Of a stretch of DNA of 59,733 nucleotides, positions 43,237 to 52,127 are shown piece after piece; the first letter of the stretch is position 1; each line of letters starts with the position of its first letter. The translations under genes and the position numbers were made by a program. Source of the stretch: a bacterium (GTDB lineage: Bacteria; Actinomycetota; Acidimicrobiia; Spongiisociales; JAHEDJ01); assembly GCA_024641325.1 (NCBI GenBank), contig JAHEDJ010000002.1:14632-74364 (forward strand). The letters run 5' to 3'. The notes under the pieces were generated by a model. It saw only the letters and a program-made list of their open reading frames with translations. It ran no database searches and had not been told where the DNA came from.

Positions 43237-45804
43237 CTACTTCTTCGCCTGCTTGGCTCTTCGGTCGGCTATCAATTCGTAGGCCCGCTCCTCGGTGAGG
43301 GTCTCGGGGTCGTCGCCCTTCCGGAGCGAGGCGTTCGTATCGCCGTCGGTCACATAGGGTCCGTATCGGCCGGACTTCAGCACGACAGGCTTGCCGGATG
43401 AGGGGTCGTTGCCGAACTCTTTCAGCGGTGCGGCTGTCTGCTGGCCCCTGCGTCTCTTCGGCTCTGCAAGCAGCTTCAATGCATCGTCGAGGGTCACAGT
43501 GAACAGCTGTTCTTCCGTCTCGATGCTTCGCGATTCTTTGCCCTTGCGGATGTAAGGCCCGTACCGACCGTTGAGGGCTTCGATCGGCTCATCGTCGGTG
43601 GGGTCGGTGCCCAGCAGGCGTGGCAAGGTAAGGAGCTGCAATGCCTGCTCGAGTGTGACATCGTCGAGTGACATCGATTTGAACAGAGAGGCCGTTCTGG
43701 GCTTCTCCTTTGAACCCTCTGCAGGCTCACCGAGTTGCACATACGGGCCGAATCTGCCTGCTCTGGCTATTACCGGAAGCTCCGTCTCGGGATCGGTACC
43801 CAGCACCTGGTCACCGCTCGGCATCGCCAGCAGCTCCTGGGCCTTCTCCGTCGTCAACTCGTCCGGAGCCAGGTCCTCGGGGATACTCGCTCTGTCTTCC
43901 CCGCGTTCGAGGTACGGCCCGTACCGACCGACCCTGGCAATGATCTCGACGCCCGACTCATCGACGCCAACGGGTATCGAGTTCACAGCCCGGGCGTCGA
44001 TCTCGGCGAGCTGCGAAGAGACCATATCGCGCAGGCCCGGCTGCCCATTGCCGAAGTAGAAGCTCGATAACCAGGGGGTGGACTGTTCGTCTCCGTTCGA
44101 GATCTTGTCGAGGTCGTCCTCCATCCGTGCAGTGAAGGCGTAATCGACGAGGTTTGGGAAATGAGATTCGAGGAGCGTCACAGTCGCGAACGCCGTGAAG
44201 GTCGGCACCAGTGCTGTACCCCGTTTCCATACGTATCCGCGGTCCAGGATCGTTGAGATGATCGAGGCATAGGTCGACGGGCGTCCCACTCCGAGTTCCT
44301 CCAACTTCCGAACCAGGGAGGCTTCCGTGAAACGGGCCGGTGGCTTCGTCTCGTGCCCGCCGGCTTCTGCCGCCTCGACCTGAACCGTGTCACCCTCGGC
44401 CAGCGCCGGCAGGCGCCGCTCCTGATCGTCGAGTTCGGCGTCCGGATCATCCGATCCCTCGACATAGGCCCGCAGGAACCCGGGGAAAGTGATCGTTCGG
44501 CCACTTGTACTGAACTCGGTCGAGCGATCACCCGCCGGAGCGGTCAGCCGGACTTGCAGTGTCTCGCCGGTCGCGTCCGCCATCTGAGAAGCAACGGTGC
44601 GTTTCCAGATCAGCTCGTAGAGACGGGCCTGATCTTTCTCGAGTTCATCCGAGACATCCGTGGGCGTTCGGAATCGATCACCTGCCGGCCGGATCGCTTC
44701 GTGTGCTTCTTGCGCGTTGCGAACCTTCTTCGAGTAGGTGCGTGGTTTCTCGGAGAGGTACTTTGGCCCATAGAGGTCCTGGATCTGCGCCCTGGCCGCC
44801 ACGATCGCAGTCTCGGAGAGGGTGATTGAATCGGTCCGCATATACGTGATGTACCCGCCTTCGTAGAGGCGTTGTGCAACCGACATGGTCCGCTGAGCGG
44901 AGAAACGGAGCTTGCGTCCGGCTTCCTGTTGGAGGGTCGACGTTCGGAACGGCGGATAGGGGGAGCGCTTGTAGGGTTTCCGCTCGACCGAAGTGACGGT
45001 GGCGACTGATCCTGCGAGGGCAGTTGCCAGGTCGTTGGCGGTGGTCTCGTCGAGGATCAGCACATCGTCGCGCCGCGCCCGGCCGACTTCGTCGAAGTCT
45101 TTTCCGGTGGCAACCCGCTGATCGTCGACCGCCACCAGCGGAGCGTCGAATGTGCCGTCCTCCGCTCCGGGGGAGAACGTGGCATCGAGCCCCCAGTACG
45201 AAGCAGAACGGAAAGCCATCCTCTCACGCTCCCGCTCGACAACGATCCGGGTGGCGACGCTCTGGACACGGCCTGCCGATAGGCCCTGACGTACTTTCTT
45301 CCAAAGGACCGGCGAGACCTCGTATCCGTACAGGCGATCCAGGATGCGGCGCGCTTCCTGAGCGTCGACGAGTTGCTTGTCCACCTCACGCGGCGAGGTG
45401 AGGGCCGCACGGATGGCATCAGGGGTGATCTCATGGAAGACCATTCGATGCACGGGAATCTTCGGCTTCAGCACCTCGAGCAAGTGCCAGGCGATCGACT
45501 CACCCTCGCGGTCCTCATCCGTCGCCAGGTACAGCTCGGAGGCCTCTTTGACCAGCTTGCGAAGCTGCGTGACCGTCTCTTTCTTCTCTTTCGTCACGAT
45601 GTAGACCGGCTCGAAGTCGGCGTCGACGTTCACGCCGAGCCGTGCCCAGGATTCGCCTTTGAGCTTCTCAGGGACCTCCTTGGCGTTGCGAGGAAGATCG
45701 CGAATGTGGCCGATCGACGAGGCCACGGCGTAGTCGCCGCCGAGGTATCCGGCGATAGTGCGCGCCTTGGCAGGCGACTCAACAATGATGAGAGGTTTGG
45801 TCAC
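43237..45804 (-). CDS. topA: DNA topoisomerase I
   Basis: An 855-residue type IA topoisomerase that relaxes negative supercoils. The Toprim domain is at the N-terminus (IIVESPAKARTI, ATDEDREGE); catalytic Tyr321 is in GYITYMRTDS. The C-terminus carries four copies of the actinobacterial Topo_C repeat with 'GRYGPYxxxG' and a lysine-rich end, with no zinc-finger cysteines. The start is GTG with a TAGTAT box 9 nt before it. Confidence 0.95.
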   Translation of the reverse strand: MTKPLIIVESPAKARTIAGYLGGDYAVASSIGHIRDLPRNAKEVPEKLKGESWARLGVNVDADFEPVYIVTKEKKETVTQLRKLVKEASELYLATDEDREGESIAWHLLEVLKPKIPVHRMVFHEITPDAIRAALTSPREVDKQLVDAQEARRILDRLYGYEVSPVLWKKVRQGLSAGRVQSVATRIVVERERERMAFRSASYWGLDATFSPGAEDGTFDAPLVAVDDQRVATGKDFDEVGRARRDDVLILDETTANDLATALAGSVATVTSVERKPYKRSPYPPFRTSTLQQEAGRKLRFSAQRTMSVAQRLYEGGYITYMRTDSITLSETAIVAARAQIQDLYGPKYLSEKPRTYSKKVRNAQEAHEAIRPAGDRFRTPTDVSDELEKDQARLYELIWKRTVASQMADATGETLQVRLTAPAGDRSTEFSTSGRTITFPGFLRAYVEGSDDPDAELDDQERRLPALAEGDTVQVEAAEAGGHETKPPARFTEASLVRKLEELGVGRPSTYASIISTILDRGYVWKRGTALVPTFTAFATVTLLESHFPNLVDYAFTARMEDDLDKISNGDEQSTPWLSSFYFGNGQPGLRDMVSSQLAEIDARAVNSIPVGVDESGVEIIARVGRYGPYLERGEDRASIPEDLAPDELTTEKAQELLAMPSGDQVLGTDPETELPVIARAGRFGPYVQLGEPAEGSKEKPRTASLFKSMSLDDVTLEQALQLLTLPRLLGTDPTDDEPIEALNGRYGPYIRKGKESRSIETEEQLFTVTLDDALKLLAEPKRRRGQQTAAPLKEFGNDPSSGKPVVLKSGRYGPYVTDGDTNASLRKGDDPETLTEERAYELIADRRAKQAKK

Positions 45805-45813
45805 GGGGGCCAG

Positions 45814-45819
45814 ATACTA
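45814..45819 (-). promoter_or_regulatory. Putative -10 box (TAGTAT) for leaderless topA
   Basis: On the minus strand TAGTAT lies 9 nt before the topA GTG; no ribosome binding site is present. Confidence 0.4.
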
Positions 45820-45913
45820 AGTCTTTCCGGCCGTAGGTTGGAGTCGGAGCGAGATTGAAGCGCGCGAGCGATTGGCATTCAGCCGTTATGCAGTGTGGCG
45901 TTCGCATGGATCT

Positions 45914-45962
45914 GGCCTATAGCCGACGGCCGATGGCCAATGGCCAATAGCCGGAGGTCGCA
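45914..45962. repeat. Heptamer array (NGCCNAN class)
   Basis: Seven units with a 7-bp period: GGCCTAT, AGCCGAC, GGCCGAT, GGCCAAT, GGCCAAT, AGCCGGA, GGTCGCA. They lie in the 277-bp gap between the divergent topA and MFS genes. Nothing else is seen in this gap apart from a purine-rich tract near 46026. Confidence 0.65.
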
Positions 45963-46081
45963 GCTCCCGGCGAGGCCTCCTCTCGACTCCGGTCATCTGC
46001 TCCATCCCTGATATCGTTTCCTTTCGGAAAGGGGCAGAGATCGAGTCGATCCGACTCATTCGTAGAGGCCCGTTCGCCAGG

Positions 46082-47398
46082 TTGTGGTGGTCGGGAACTG
46101 TTTCGTCATTAGGCGACTGGGTAGCGCTGTTTGCCACCATCGCGCTGGCGAACGAGATCGGTGGCGTCACCGGGATCATCGTTCCGCTCGTCGGCCGGCT
46201 GCTTCCCGGCATATTCGGCGCGGTCGGGGGTGTCGTTGCCGACCGACTCGACCGCAAATGGACGATGGTCATCGCCGATTTTGGACGCGGTGCCATCGTG
46301 CTGCTGCTCATGATCGTCGACAACCTGCTGGAGTTGTTTCTGATCTCATTCGCTCTCGAGGTGCTCACCTTGATCCGGCAGCCGGCCCGGGAGGCGAGCA
46401 TCCCGAACATCGTCACCGAGGAGCAACTCGTCACGGCCAACAGTCTGAGCCTCGTCAGTGCCTACGGGACTTTCCCGCTTGGTTCGATCGGCTGGTCGGT
46501 TGCCTCGAAGATCGGTGAGTGGATCCCGGAGGCTTCGGCTATTGCCAGTAGGAACCTGGCCTTTCTGGCCGATGCCGTCACCTTCGTGATCAGCGGATTG
46601 ATCGTGGCGACGATGACGCTGAAGACACCGGAGATTCCAGAGGAACGACAGAGGGATCACCGGTTCGACTTCAGGACTCCCTGGCTCGATCTCAAAGAGG
46701 GAGTCGCATTCGTCGTCAGGGAGAAACACGTTCGTGTCATCATCCTCGGCATGGCTACTGCCCTCTTCGGCGGCGGTTCGCTCTTCGTTCTCGGCCAACC
46801 GTTCAGCGTCGATGCCCTGAACGCGGGCGATTCCGGGTTCGGCGTCCTTTTGACGGCTCTAGGTACCGGCGTCGGTCTGGGCATGCTGGTTGTGGCGAGT
46901 CTGAACATCTCCGGTCTCAAGTACGAGATATTCTTTGCCGTCAGCCTGATCGTGACCGGGCTGGCAACCATGATGACCTCCGTCGTACATACGGTGTTCG
47001 GCGCCGGAGGTTGGGTGTTTCTCGTCGGCCTCGGCGCCGGGGGAGCCTATGTGATGGGATTCAGCGCTCTCCATGAGCAAGTCGCCGACGAGATTCGCGG
47101 GCGAACGTTCGCAGCCTTGTTCACCGTGGTGAGGACCGCGCTGCTGGCATCTGTTGCCTTAGCCGGAGCAGTCGCCGCGGCGCTCGACGGTCACCTGCCT
47201 GCGCCTCTCGACGACGGCGTTCGGGCGGTGCTCATGATGGGCGGGATCATCGTGCTGTTGTCCGGGCTACTGTCCGTCTGGACGGTCCGTGATCTAATCA
47301 GGGGGCAAAGGCTCTCACCGGAGGCTCGACGCAGAATCGAGGGCGCGTCGGAAGCTTTCTCCCGGGGTCGACGCCGCTCCGATAGGGATGGATCATGA
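46082..47398 (+). CDS. MFS transporter (DHA3-like); true start uncertain
   Basis: A 438-residue major facilitator with about 12 helices (SSLGDWVALFATIALANEIGGVTG; GAVGGVVADRLDRKWTMVIADFGRG). The first standard start in frame is the TTG at 46082, which has no ribosome binding site. The frame stays open and homologous-looking upstream (ESIRLIRRGPFARLWWSG, a usual MFS N-terminus), but holds no ATG, GTG or TTG. GGAAAGGGG at 46026-46034 is well placed for an ATC codon at 46040. Either the start is non-canonical or a base is wrong here. It overlaps tmk by 4 nt. Confidence 0.75.
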   Translation: MWWSGTVSSLGDWVALFATIALANEIGGVTGIIVPLVGRLLPGIFGAVGGVVADRLDRKWTMVIADFGRGAIVLLLMIVDNLLELFLISFALEVLTLIRQPAREASIPNIVTEEQLVTANSLSLVSAYGTFPLGSIGWSVASKIGEWIPEASAIASRNLAFLADAVTFVISGLIVATMTLKTPEIPEERQRDHRFDFRTPWLDLKEGVAFVVREKHVRVIILGMATALFGGGSLFVLGQPFSVDALNAGDSGFGVLLTALGTGVGLGMLVVASLNISGLKYEIFFAVSLIVTGLATMMTSVVHTVFGAGGWVFLVGLGAGGAYVMGFSALHEQVADEIRGRTFAALFTVVRTALLASVALAGAVAAALDGHLPAPLDDGVRAVLMMGGIIVLLSGLLSVWTVRDLIRGQRLSPEARRRIEGASEAFSRGRRRSDRDGS

Positions 47399-47997
47399 GA
47401 GCTCGCTACGTCGCGCTCGAGGGAGTCGAGGGGACGGGAAAAAGCACGGTCGCGCTGCGACTCGCAGATCATCTCCGCTCCACCGGTCGGGATGCCATCG
47501 TCGTCCGTGAGCCGGGCGGAACGCCTGCCGGGGAGGGGATTCGCGAACTGCTGCTGCACGGCGATCATATGGAACCCTGGACCGAAGCGCTGCTGTTTGC
47601 CGCTCAGCGAGCCCAGCTTGTCGCCGATGTCGTACGTCCGGCGCTTGCCGCGGGGATCTGGGTCATCAGCGATAGAACGGTCTACTCATCGCTGGCCTAT
47701 CAGGGCGGTGGCCGTGGATTAGGAGTTGAGACCGTTCGGACCGTGAACGCCGCCGGTTTGCTTGGAACCTGGCCGGACCTGGTCGTGCTGCTCGAGCTAG
47801 ACCCGGCGATCGGCTTGTCCAGGCAATCGACGGCCGACCGCATCGGCGCAGAGGGCGTTCACTTCCAGCAGCGGGTCGCCGAGACGTTCGCCGAACTGGC
47901 ACAGGCAGAGCCCGATGTATTCCGTACCGTGGCGGCCGACCGTCCCCTTTCGGCGGTTGTCGCGGCGGTGGTCGATATCGTTGAGCAGCGATGGTGA
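47395..47997 (+). CDS. tmk: Thymidylate kinase
   Basis: A 200-residue dTMP kinase (dTMP to dTDP). Walker A EGVEGTGKST (about 8-17), the DRTVYSSLAYQGGGRGLG stretch (DR[YH] motif and LID region) and EPGGTPAGE are typical. ATGA overlap with the MFS stop. holB follows with a 7-nt overlap, a common actinobacterial pair. Confidence 0.93.
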   Translation: MRARYVALEGVEGTGKSTVALRLADHLRSTGRDAIVVREPGGTPAGEGIRELLLHGDHMEPWTEALLFAAQRAQLVADVVRPALAAGIWVISDRTVYSSLAYQGGGRGLGVETVRTVNAAGLLGTWPDLVVLLELDPAIGLSRQSTADRIGAEGVHFQQRVAETFAELAQAEPDVFRTVAADRPLSAVVAAVVDIVEQRW

Positions 47998-49070
47998 AGG
48001 CCCTCTTTGAAGATGTCATCGGCCACGAGAGGGTCGTTGGTCTGCTCGCCCGGGATGTCGTCCGCCCGGGCCAGGCCTACCTCTTCATCGGCCCGGCCGG
48101 GGTCGGCAAGTCCACCGTTGCCAAGCGATTCGCCGCCGCGCTTCTCTGCCCCACCAATGGCGATCACGATGCGCCTTGTTCGACCTGTCGACGTGTCGGC
48201 TCGGGCACTCATCCGGATCTCGTGGCGATAGAACCGGCGGGAACCGCGATGCTTACCGTGGATCAGGCCCGCACGACGGTTGCACAGTCGAGGATGACGC
48301 CGGTCGAGGGAGATCGGAAGGTCTTCCTGATAGCTGAGGCCGGGGCGATGAGCGAGGGAGCGGCGAACGCGCTTCTCAAGACTCTCGAGGAACCCTCAGC
48401 CTCGACGGTGTTCTTGCTGGCGGCCGAAGCCGAGGAGGACTTGCCCAGCACGATTGCCAGTCGCTGCAGGACCGTGCAACTCGGCCGAGTCGATCAGATC
48501 GAGCTGGTAATCGGGCTTGTAAACAGGGGTGTCGAGCCGGCGCAGGCCGAGCAGGTCGCCAAGGTTGCCGGGGGTCGTCCGGGCCTCGCGCTCACTCTCG
48601 CCATGCAGCCCGAGGCCGCCGCATACCGGCAGATCTGGATGGGCATACCTCAACGCGTATCGCCGATCCCCGGTCGAGCCTTCCTCCTGGCTGAAGAGGT
48701 TCTAGACGCTCTTGATCCGATGCTCGGCGCGCTCGAACAGCGTCACGTCGACGAGACCGCGGAGGCAGAGGGCCAAGGCGGAGCCGGCAAGGCGCTCAAA
48801 GATAGGCAGGCCCGGGAACGGAAACGGGCCGAACAGGCGTTGGTGATCTCGGGCCTGGAGATGCTCGCGTCTTGGTACACCGATTCGGCAGCAGCGCAAT
48901 TCGGAGGCGAAGTGCGTAATCGTGACATACCGGTGCATGATCTTGCGATGATCACACCCGCCCGTGCGGTTGCCGCCGCCGAGCGTGTGCTGGGTGCGGT
49001 TGTGGCACTACGGTCGAATCAGCGACGGAAGCTGGTTCTGGCGGAGCTCTTTGCCGACCTCGGCGCCTGA
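47991..49070 (+). CDS. holB: DNA polymerase III delta' subunit
   Basis: A 359-residue AAA+ clamp-loader subunit. Walker A is IGPAGVGKST; a zinc-binding cluster is at CPTNGDHDAPCSTCRRVGSGTHPD; the sensor-1 region is ALLKTLEEPSASTVFLL. It works with the DnaX and delta subunits to load the sliding clamp. The stretch at about 260-290 (AEAEGQGGAGKALKDRQARERKRAEQ) is a charged linker typical of actinobacterial HolB. Confidence 0.9.
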   Translation: MVKALFEDVIGHERVVGLLARDVVRPGQAYLFIGPAGVGKSTVAKRFAAALLCPTNGDHDAPCSTCRRVGSGTHPDLVAIEPAGTAMLTVDQARTTVAQSRMTPVEGDRKVFLIAEAGAMSEGAANALLKTLEEPSASTVFLLAAEAEEDLPSTIASRCRTVQLGRVDQIELVIGLVNRGVEPAQAEQVAKVAGGRPGLALTLAMQPEAAAYRQIWMGIPQRVSPIPGRAFLLAEEVLDALDPMLGALEQRHVDETAEAEGQGGAGKALKDRQARERKRAEQALVISGLEMLASWYTDSAAAQFGGEVRNRDIPVHDLAMITPARAVAAAERVLGAVVALRSNQRRKLVLAELFADLGA

Positions 49071-49704
49071 TCCCGCTGCTCCGCCGTTCAGGTGGTGGCT
49101 TCTGGCCTGGAAGCTGGTGCTACCTCCCGCCCGACTTCTGGCGCGGTTGGGGTGGCGGCTGCAGGTGAAATATGAGGCTGCCTTGCCGGCCGGCCCAATC
49201 GTTCTGGCAGCCAATCATCTCTCCCACCTCGACCCGCCCGTGGTGGGCGTCGCGGCGGGCAAACCAATCCGGTTTATGGCCGTCGATGGTCTGTGGGGTG
49301 TCCATCTGTGGCTCGACGTGGTGCTGCGGGCATTCGGTTCGATACCACTCTCTCGCACTCGGGCGCCGCTCGGAGCCGTCCGGGCCGCCGTCGGCCACTT
49401 ACGTTCCGGCGGATCGGTCGGGATCTTCCCTGAGGGAGGAATCGTGGCCACCTGGGGAGAGTCGGATTCCATGCCGTCTGCGGCTTGGCTGAGCCTGCGA
49501 GGTGATGTGCCGCTCGTCCCGGTGGCGGTGACCGGTACGGATGATGCGTACGGCCTGGGCGCTACCCGGCTCCGCCGCAGTCATGTCACGGTCACGATCG
49601 GACCTGCATTGGATCCAGGTGACTACCGCGACCTGGAGAACCCGGCAAAGGAAATGATGGCGGCCTGGGCTGCCTGGATGAACGATCACATGGAGCAGCC
49701 CTAG
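49051..49704 (+). CDS. 1-acyl-glycerol-3-phosphate acyltransferase (PlsC-like)
   Basis: A 217-residue acyltransferase of phospholipid synthesis. Motif I is NHLSHLDPP (H-x4-D), motif III FPEGGI, with a hydrophobic N-terminal segment (RWWLLAWKLVLPPARLLARLGW) at the membrane. A TTG at 49051 with GGAG before it gives a plausible full-length protein overlapping holB by 20 nt; a GTG at 49117 is the alternative. Confidence 0.8.
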   Translation: MPTSAPDPAAPPFRWWLLAWKLVLPPARLLARLGWRLQVKYEAALPAGPIVLAANHLSHLDPPVVGVAAGKPIRFMAVDGLWGVHLWLDVVLRAFGSIPLSRTRAPLGAVRAAVGHLRSGGSVGIFPEGGIVATWGESDSMPSAAWLSLRGDVPLVPVAVTGTDDAYGLGATRLRRSHVTVTIGPALDPGDYRDLENPAKEMMAAWAAWMNDHMEQP

Positions 49705-49784
49705 CTCCTCTCGATGGGTGAGGGCGGATGGCCCGACTCCTACTTCGCCCCCGGTCCCCCGATGCCCTATCATTCCGGGCCGCC

Positions 49785-49856
49785 GCCGGAGTAGCTCAGG
49801 GGTAGAGCAGCTCACTCGTAATGAGCAGGTCCGGGGTTCGAATCCCCGCTCCGGCT
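49785..49856 (+). tRNA. tRNA-Thr (CGT anticodon)
   Basis: A 72-nt cloverleaf: acceptor GCCGGAG pairs with CTCCGGC, D arm GCTC...GAGC, anticodon stem GCTCA/TGAGC around loop CTCGTAA with anticodon CGT at 49817-49819, and T arm CGGGG-TTCGAAT-CCCCG. The discriminator is T and CCA is not encoded. Confidence 0.95.
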
Positions 49857-49934
49857 CCGTTCCATTCGGAATGCATTCGACCGGTTTGTCGCCTTCCGCC
49901 GGTTGGTAATGTCACCACGGCGACAGGAGATTCC

Positions 49935-50516
49935 GTGGCTGATCAAGCCAACTTCGAGGCCGATGCGATGCAGTTTGCCCAGCAGCTGTACACCGCGGCG
50001 ATGCGCATGACTCGCAATCCGGCGGATGCCGAGGACATCGTTCAAGAGACCTTCCTGAAGGCATACCGCGCCTACGAAACCTTCACAGCGGGAACGAACC
50101 TCAAGGCGTGGCTCTATCGCATCCTCACGAACACGTACATCAATCGCTATCGCAAACTGGCCAGACGCCCGCAAGAGGTCGACCTCGGTGAGGTGGAGGA
50201 CCTTTACTTGTATCGCCGGGTATCCACGGATGGAACGAGGGAAGCTTCGCGCAGCGCCGAAGACGAGGTGTTGTCGGGGTTTGTGGATTCCGATGTCAAA
50301 CAGGCCATCGAGGCGCTTCCCGAGCATTTCCGCCTGCCGGTCTTGCTGGCAGATGTCGAAGGGTTTTCGTACAAGGAGATCTCAGACATCATGGATGTCC
50401 CAATCGGAACCGTCATGTCTCGGTTGCATCGTGGAAGAAAGGCGCTCCAGAAAGCGTTGTGGGAGTTCGCGAGTGGACGCGGCCTGACAGGGCAACCGGA
50501 GGATTCCGATGAGTAA
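49935..50516 (+). CDS. ECF RNA polymerase sigma factor, SigR/SigH-type
   Basis: A 193-residue ECF sigma factor. Region 2 is [58 protein letters not shown], very close to SigR/SigH (disulfide stress); region 4 is [46 protein letters not shown]. The GTG at 49935 follows AGGAGA. It is followed, with an 8-nt overlap, by an RsrA-like anti-sigma factor. No matching autoregulatory promoter could be placed. Confidence 0.88.
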   Translation: MADQANFEADAMQFAQQLYTAAMRMTRNPADAEDIVQETFLKAYRAYETFTAGTNLKAWLYRILTNTYINRYRKLARRPQEVDLGEVEDLYLYRRVSTDGTREASRSAEDEVLSGFVDSDVKQAIEALPEHFRLPVLLADVEGFSYKEISDIMDVPIGTVMSRLHRGRKALQKALWEFASGRGLTGQPEDSDE

Positions 50517-50745
50517 GCGAAGCTGTGATCAGGCGGTAGAGAGAATCTACTTCTACCTCGACGGCGAGATCACCTGGTACCGCCGGCTTCGCATCAACTG
50601 GCACCTTCGCTCGTGCAGGATGTGTGAAGGCGCCTACGACTTCGAGCATCGGTTCCGATCGGTCGTCCGCGATAAGTGCTCAGAGGATGTTCCGGACGAG
50701 CTGCTCGAGCGCTTGCGCAGCGTCTTGCGCGAGAATGATGAATAG
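50509..50745 (+). CDS. RsrA-like redox-sensing anti-sigma factor
   Basis: A 78-residue zinc-binding anti-sigma protein. Cys6, His32, Cys36 and Cys39 have exactly the spacing of RsrA (Cys11, His37, Cys41, Cys44), and Cys57 matches RsrA Cys62. On oxidation a disulfide would release zinc and free the sigma factor. FYLDGE (15-20) is conserved. This implies a thiol-stress regulon of the mycothiol type. Confidence 0.88.
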   Translation: MSKRSCDQAVERIYFYLDGEITWYRRLRINWHLRSCRMCEGAYDFEHRFRSVVRDKCSEDVPDELLERLRSVLRENDE

Positions 50746-50766
50746 TCACCCGGCGATTTGCCAGGA

Positions 50767-50787
50767 CCCGCGAACCGCGACCTGCGG
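50767..50787. repeat. Short heptamer array (NNYGCGA class)
   Basis: CCCGCGA, ACCGCGA, CCTGCGG repeat with a 7-bp period in the 57-bp gap after the anti-sigma gene. Confidence 0.5.
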
Positions 50788-50788
50788 C

Positions 50789-50794
50789 TAATCT
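50789..50794 (+). promoter_or_regulatory. Putative -10 box (TAATCT) for a leaderless mRNA
   Basis: TAATCT ends 8 nt before the ATG at 50803, directly after the heptamer array. Confidence 0.4.
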
Positions 50795-50802
50795 CTTCGA
50801 CC

Positions 50803-51078
50803 ATGTCGAACACCGCCCGCCGAATCGCACTCCTTCTGTTCCTGATAGTCGCACTGCTCGCCGTTGCGCCTGCTGCGCTCGCCGTTGTTGATGCGGTTGC
50901 ACAGAGTGATGTACCGGCAATACCGGCGCCGGCGCCCGCGGAGACCGAAATCACACCGTCCTGGACCTATCGCTTTCTCATTCCGACGCTATTGGTGATT
51001 GCGGTGCTGGCGGTCGTTCTCACTGTGGTGCAGTACTTCGTCGGAGTGGTCGGCAAACGGTATCGCGTAGTGCGATGA
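50803..51078 (+). CDS. Small membrane protein, function unknown
   Basis: A 91-residue protein with an N-terminal signal/anchor (RIALLLFLIVALLAVAPAALAV), a short Pro/Ala-rich linker and a second helix (FLIPTLLVIAVLAVVLTVVQYFVGVV). It overlaps the following metalloprotease gene by 4 nt (ATGA), so it probably heads the operon with tilS and hpt. No family recognised. Confidence 0.7.
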   Translation: MSNTARRIALLLFLIVALLAVAPAALAVVDAVAQSDVPAIPAPAPAETEITPSWTYRFLIPTLLVIAVLAVVLTVVQYFVGVVGKRYRVVR

Positions 51079-52127
51079 CCGACGGCATTCCCTGGTCCCT
51101 GGCCGTCAGAGTGGCCGATCGGGTCGCAGGCAGCCACCCACTCGAATCTACTTATCACATCGAATCGTTTCGGCGCCAAGCTCCTGCCCTGCTGGAGCGC
51201 GCCGGAGAACTCGTTGGCGAGGAAACCGGTCTGGTCCCGGCGGGTAGTGCCGGTGTCGAGGTAGTCGGACGGACCGATTGGGTTCGTCGCAACGTCGAGT
51301 TCTTCTCACGGCTGATGGAACCGGCCGAGGAGAAGATCGCCGGGCGACTGAATCAGGCGGGAGTTGTGGGTGCGAAAGCGGCCGGTGTTGCCAGGCGGAT
51401 AGTGGCGGTAGAGACCGGTGCCCTTCTGGGTGTCATGTCACGTCGCGTGCTGGGCCAGTATGAACTAGTGCTTCCCGCCGACGAATCGGATGGTGACATA
51501 GTGTTTCTCGTTGGACCCAACGTACTGGCCATGGAGCGCGCCAATCAGTTCAGCCCGGATGAGTTCCGGTTCTGGCTCGCTTTGCACGAGAGCGCCCATC
51601 GTGCTCAGTTCACCGCGGTTCCATGGATGCAGGGCTACTTCTTATCTCTGGTTCAGGGTTTGATCGAAAGCGCCGAACCCGAGCGCGGCCGATTCAAGAG
51701 GATTATCGAGGAGATCAAGACCGCCGGTGAGGGGGAAACAGACATCATCGGTGAGGCAGGTCTGCTGGGCCTCTTTGCCAGTAATTCGCAGCGTGAACTG
51801 ATCGACAAGGTACAGGCGCTCATGTCTGTTCTCGAGGGCCACGGTCACGTCATCATGGACCGTATCGGGGCCCGGCACCTGGTGACGCAAGAGCGGATGT
51901 CCTCGATCCTCAAGCGACGCCGGATGGATGCACGCACCGCGGCTTTTTTCCGGATCACCGGGCTCGAGATGAAGCTTCGCCAGTACGAGCTTGGCGAGAA
52001 GTTCGTGCTCGCCGTCGAGCGCGAGGCCGGGTGGGAGGCGGTGGACCTCGTTTGGCAAGGCGAGCACTCGCTGCCGACTCTCGATGAGATCCATGATCCT
52101 TCGGCATGGCTGGCTCGCGTCGCCTAG
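51075..52127 (+). CDS. Zinc-dependent metalloprotease (DUF2342 / zincin_2 family)
   Basis: A 350-residue protein of the actinobacterial family once named 'coenzyme F420 biosynthesis-associated'. The zincin motif HESAH lies in FWLALHESAHRAQFTAVPWM, and the N-terminal SWxxAxRVADRVAG-like segment and LFASNSQRELIDKVQALMSVLEGHGHVIMD are typical. Its substrate is unknown. It is always next to tilS-hpt in many actinobacteria; here it overlaps tilS by 22 nt. Confidence 0.85.
   Translation: MTDGIPWSLAVRVADRVAGSHPLESTYHIESFRRQAPALLERAGELVGEETGLVPAGSAGVEVVGRTDWVRRNVEFFSRLMEPAEEKIAGRLNQAGVVGAKAAGVARRIVAVETGALLGVMSRRVLGQYELVLPADESDGDIVFLVGPNVLAMERANQFSPDEFRFWLALHESAHRAQFTAVPWMQGYFLSLVQGLIESAEPERGRFKRIIEEIKTAGEGETDIIGEAGLLGLFASNSQRELIDKVQALMSVLEGHGHVIMDRIGARHLVTQERMSSILKRRRMDARTAAFFRITGLEMKLRQYELGEKFVLAVEREAGWEAVDLVWQGEHSLPTLDEIHDPSAWLARVA

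Noticed and set aside
49861-49934. SigR-type autoregulatory promoter (GGAAT-N18-GTT) before the sigma factor gene
   Set aside because: GGAAT is present at 49868-49872, but the nearest GTT motifs are at spacings of 11 and 29, so no proper match exists.
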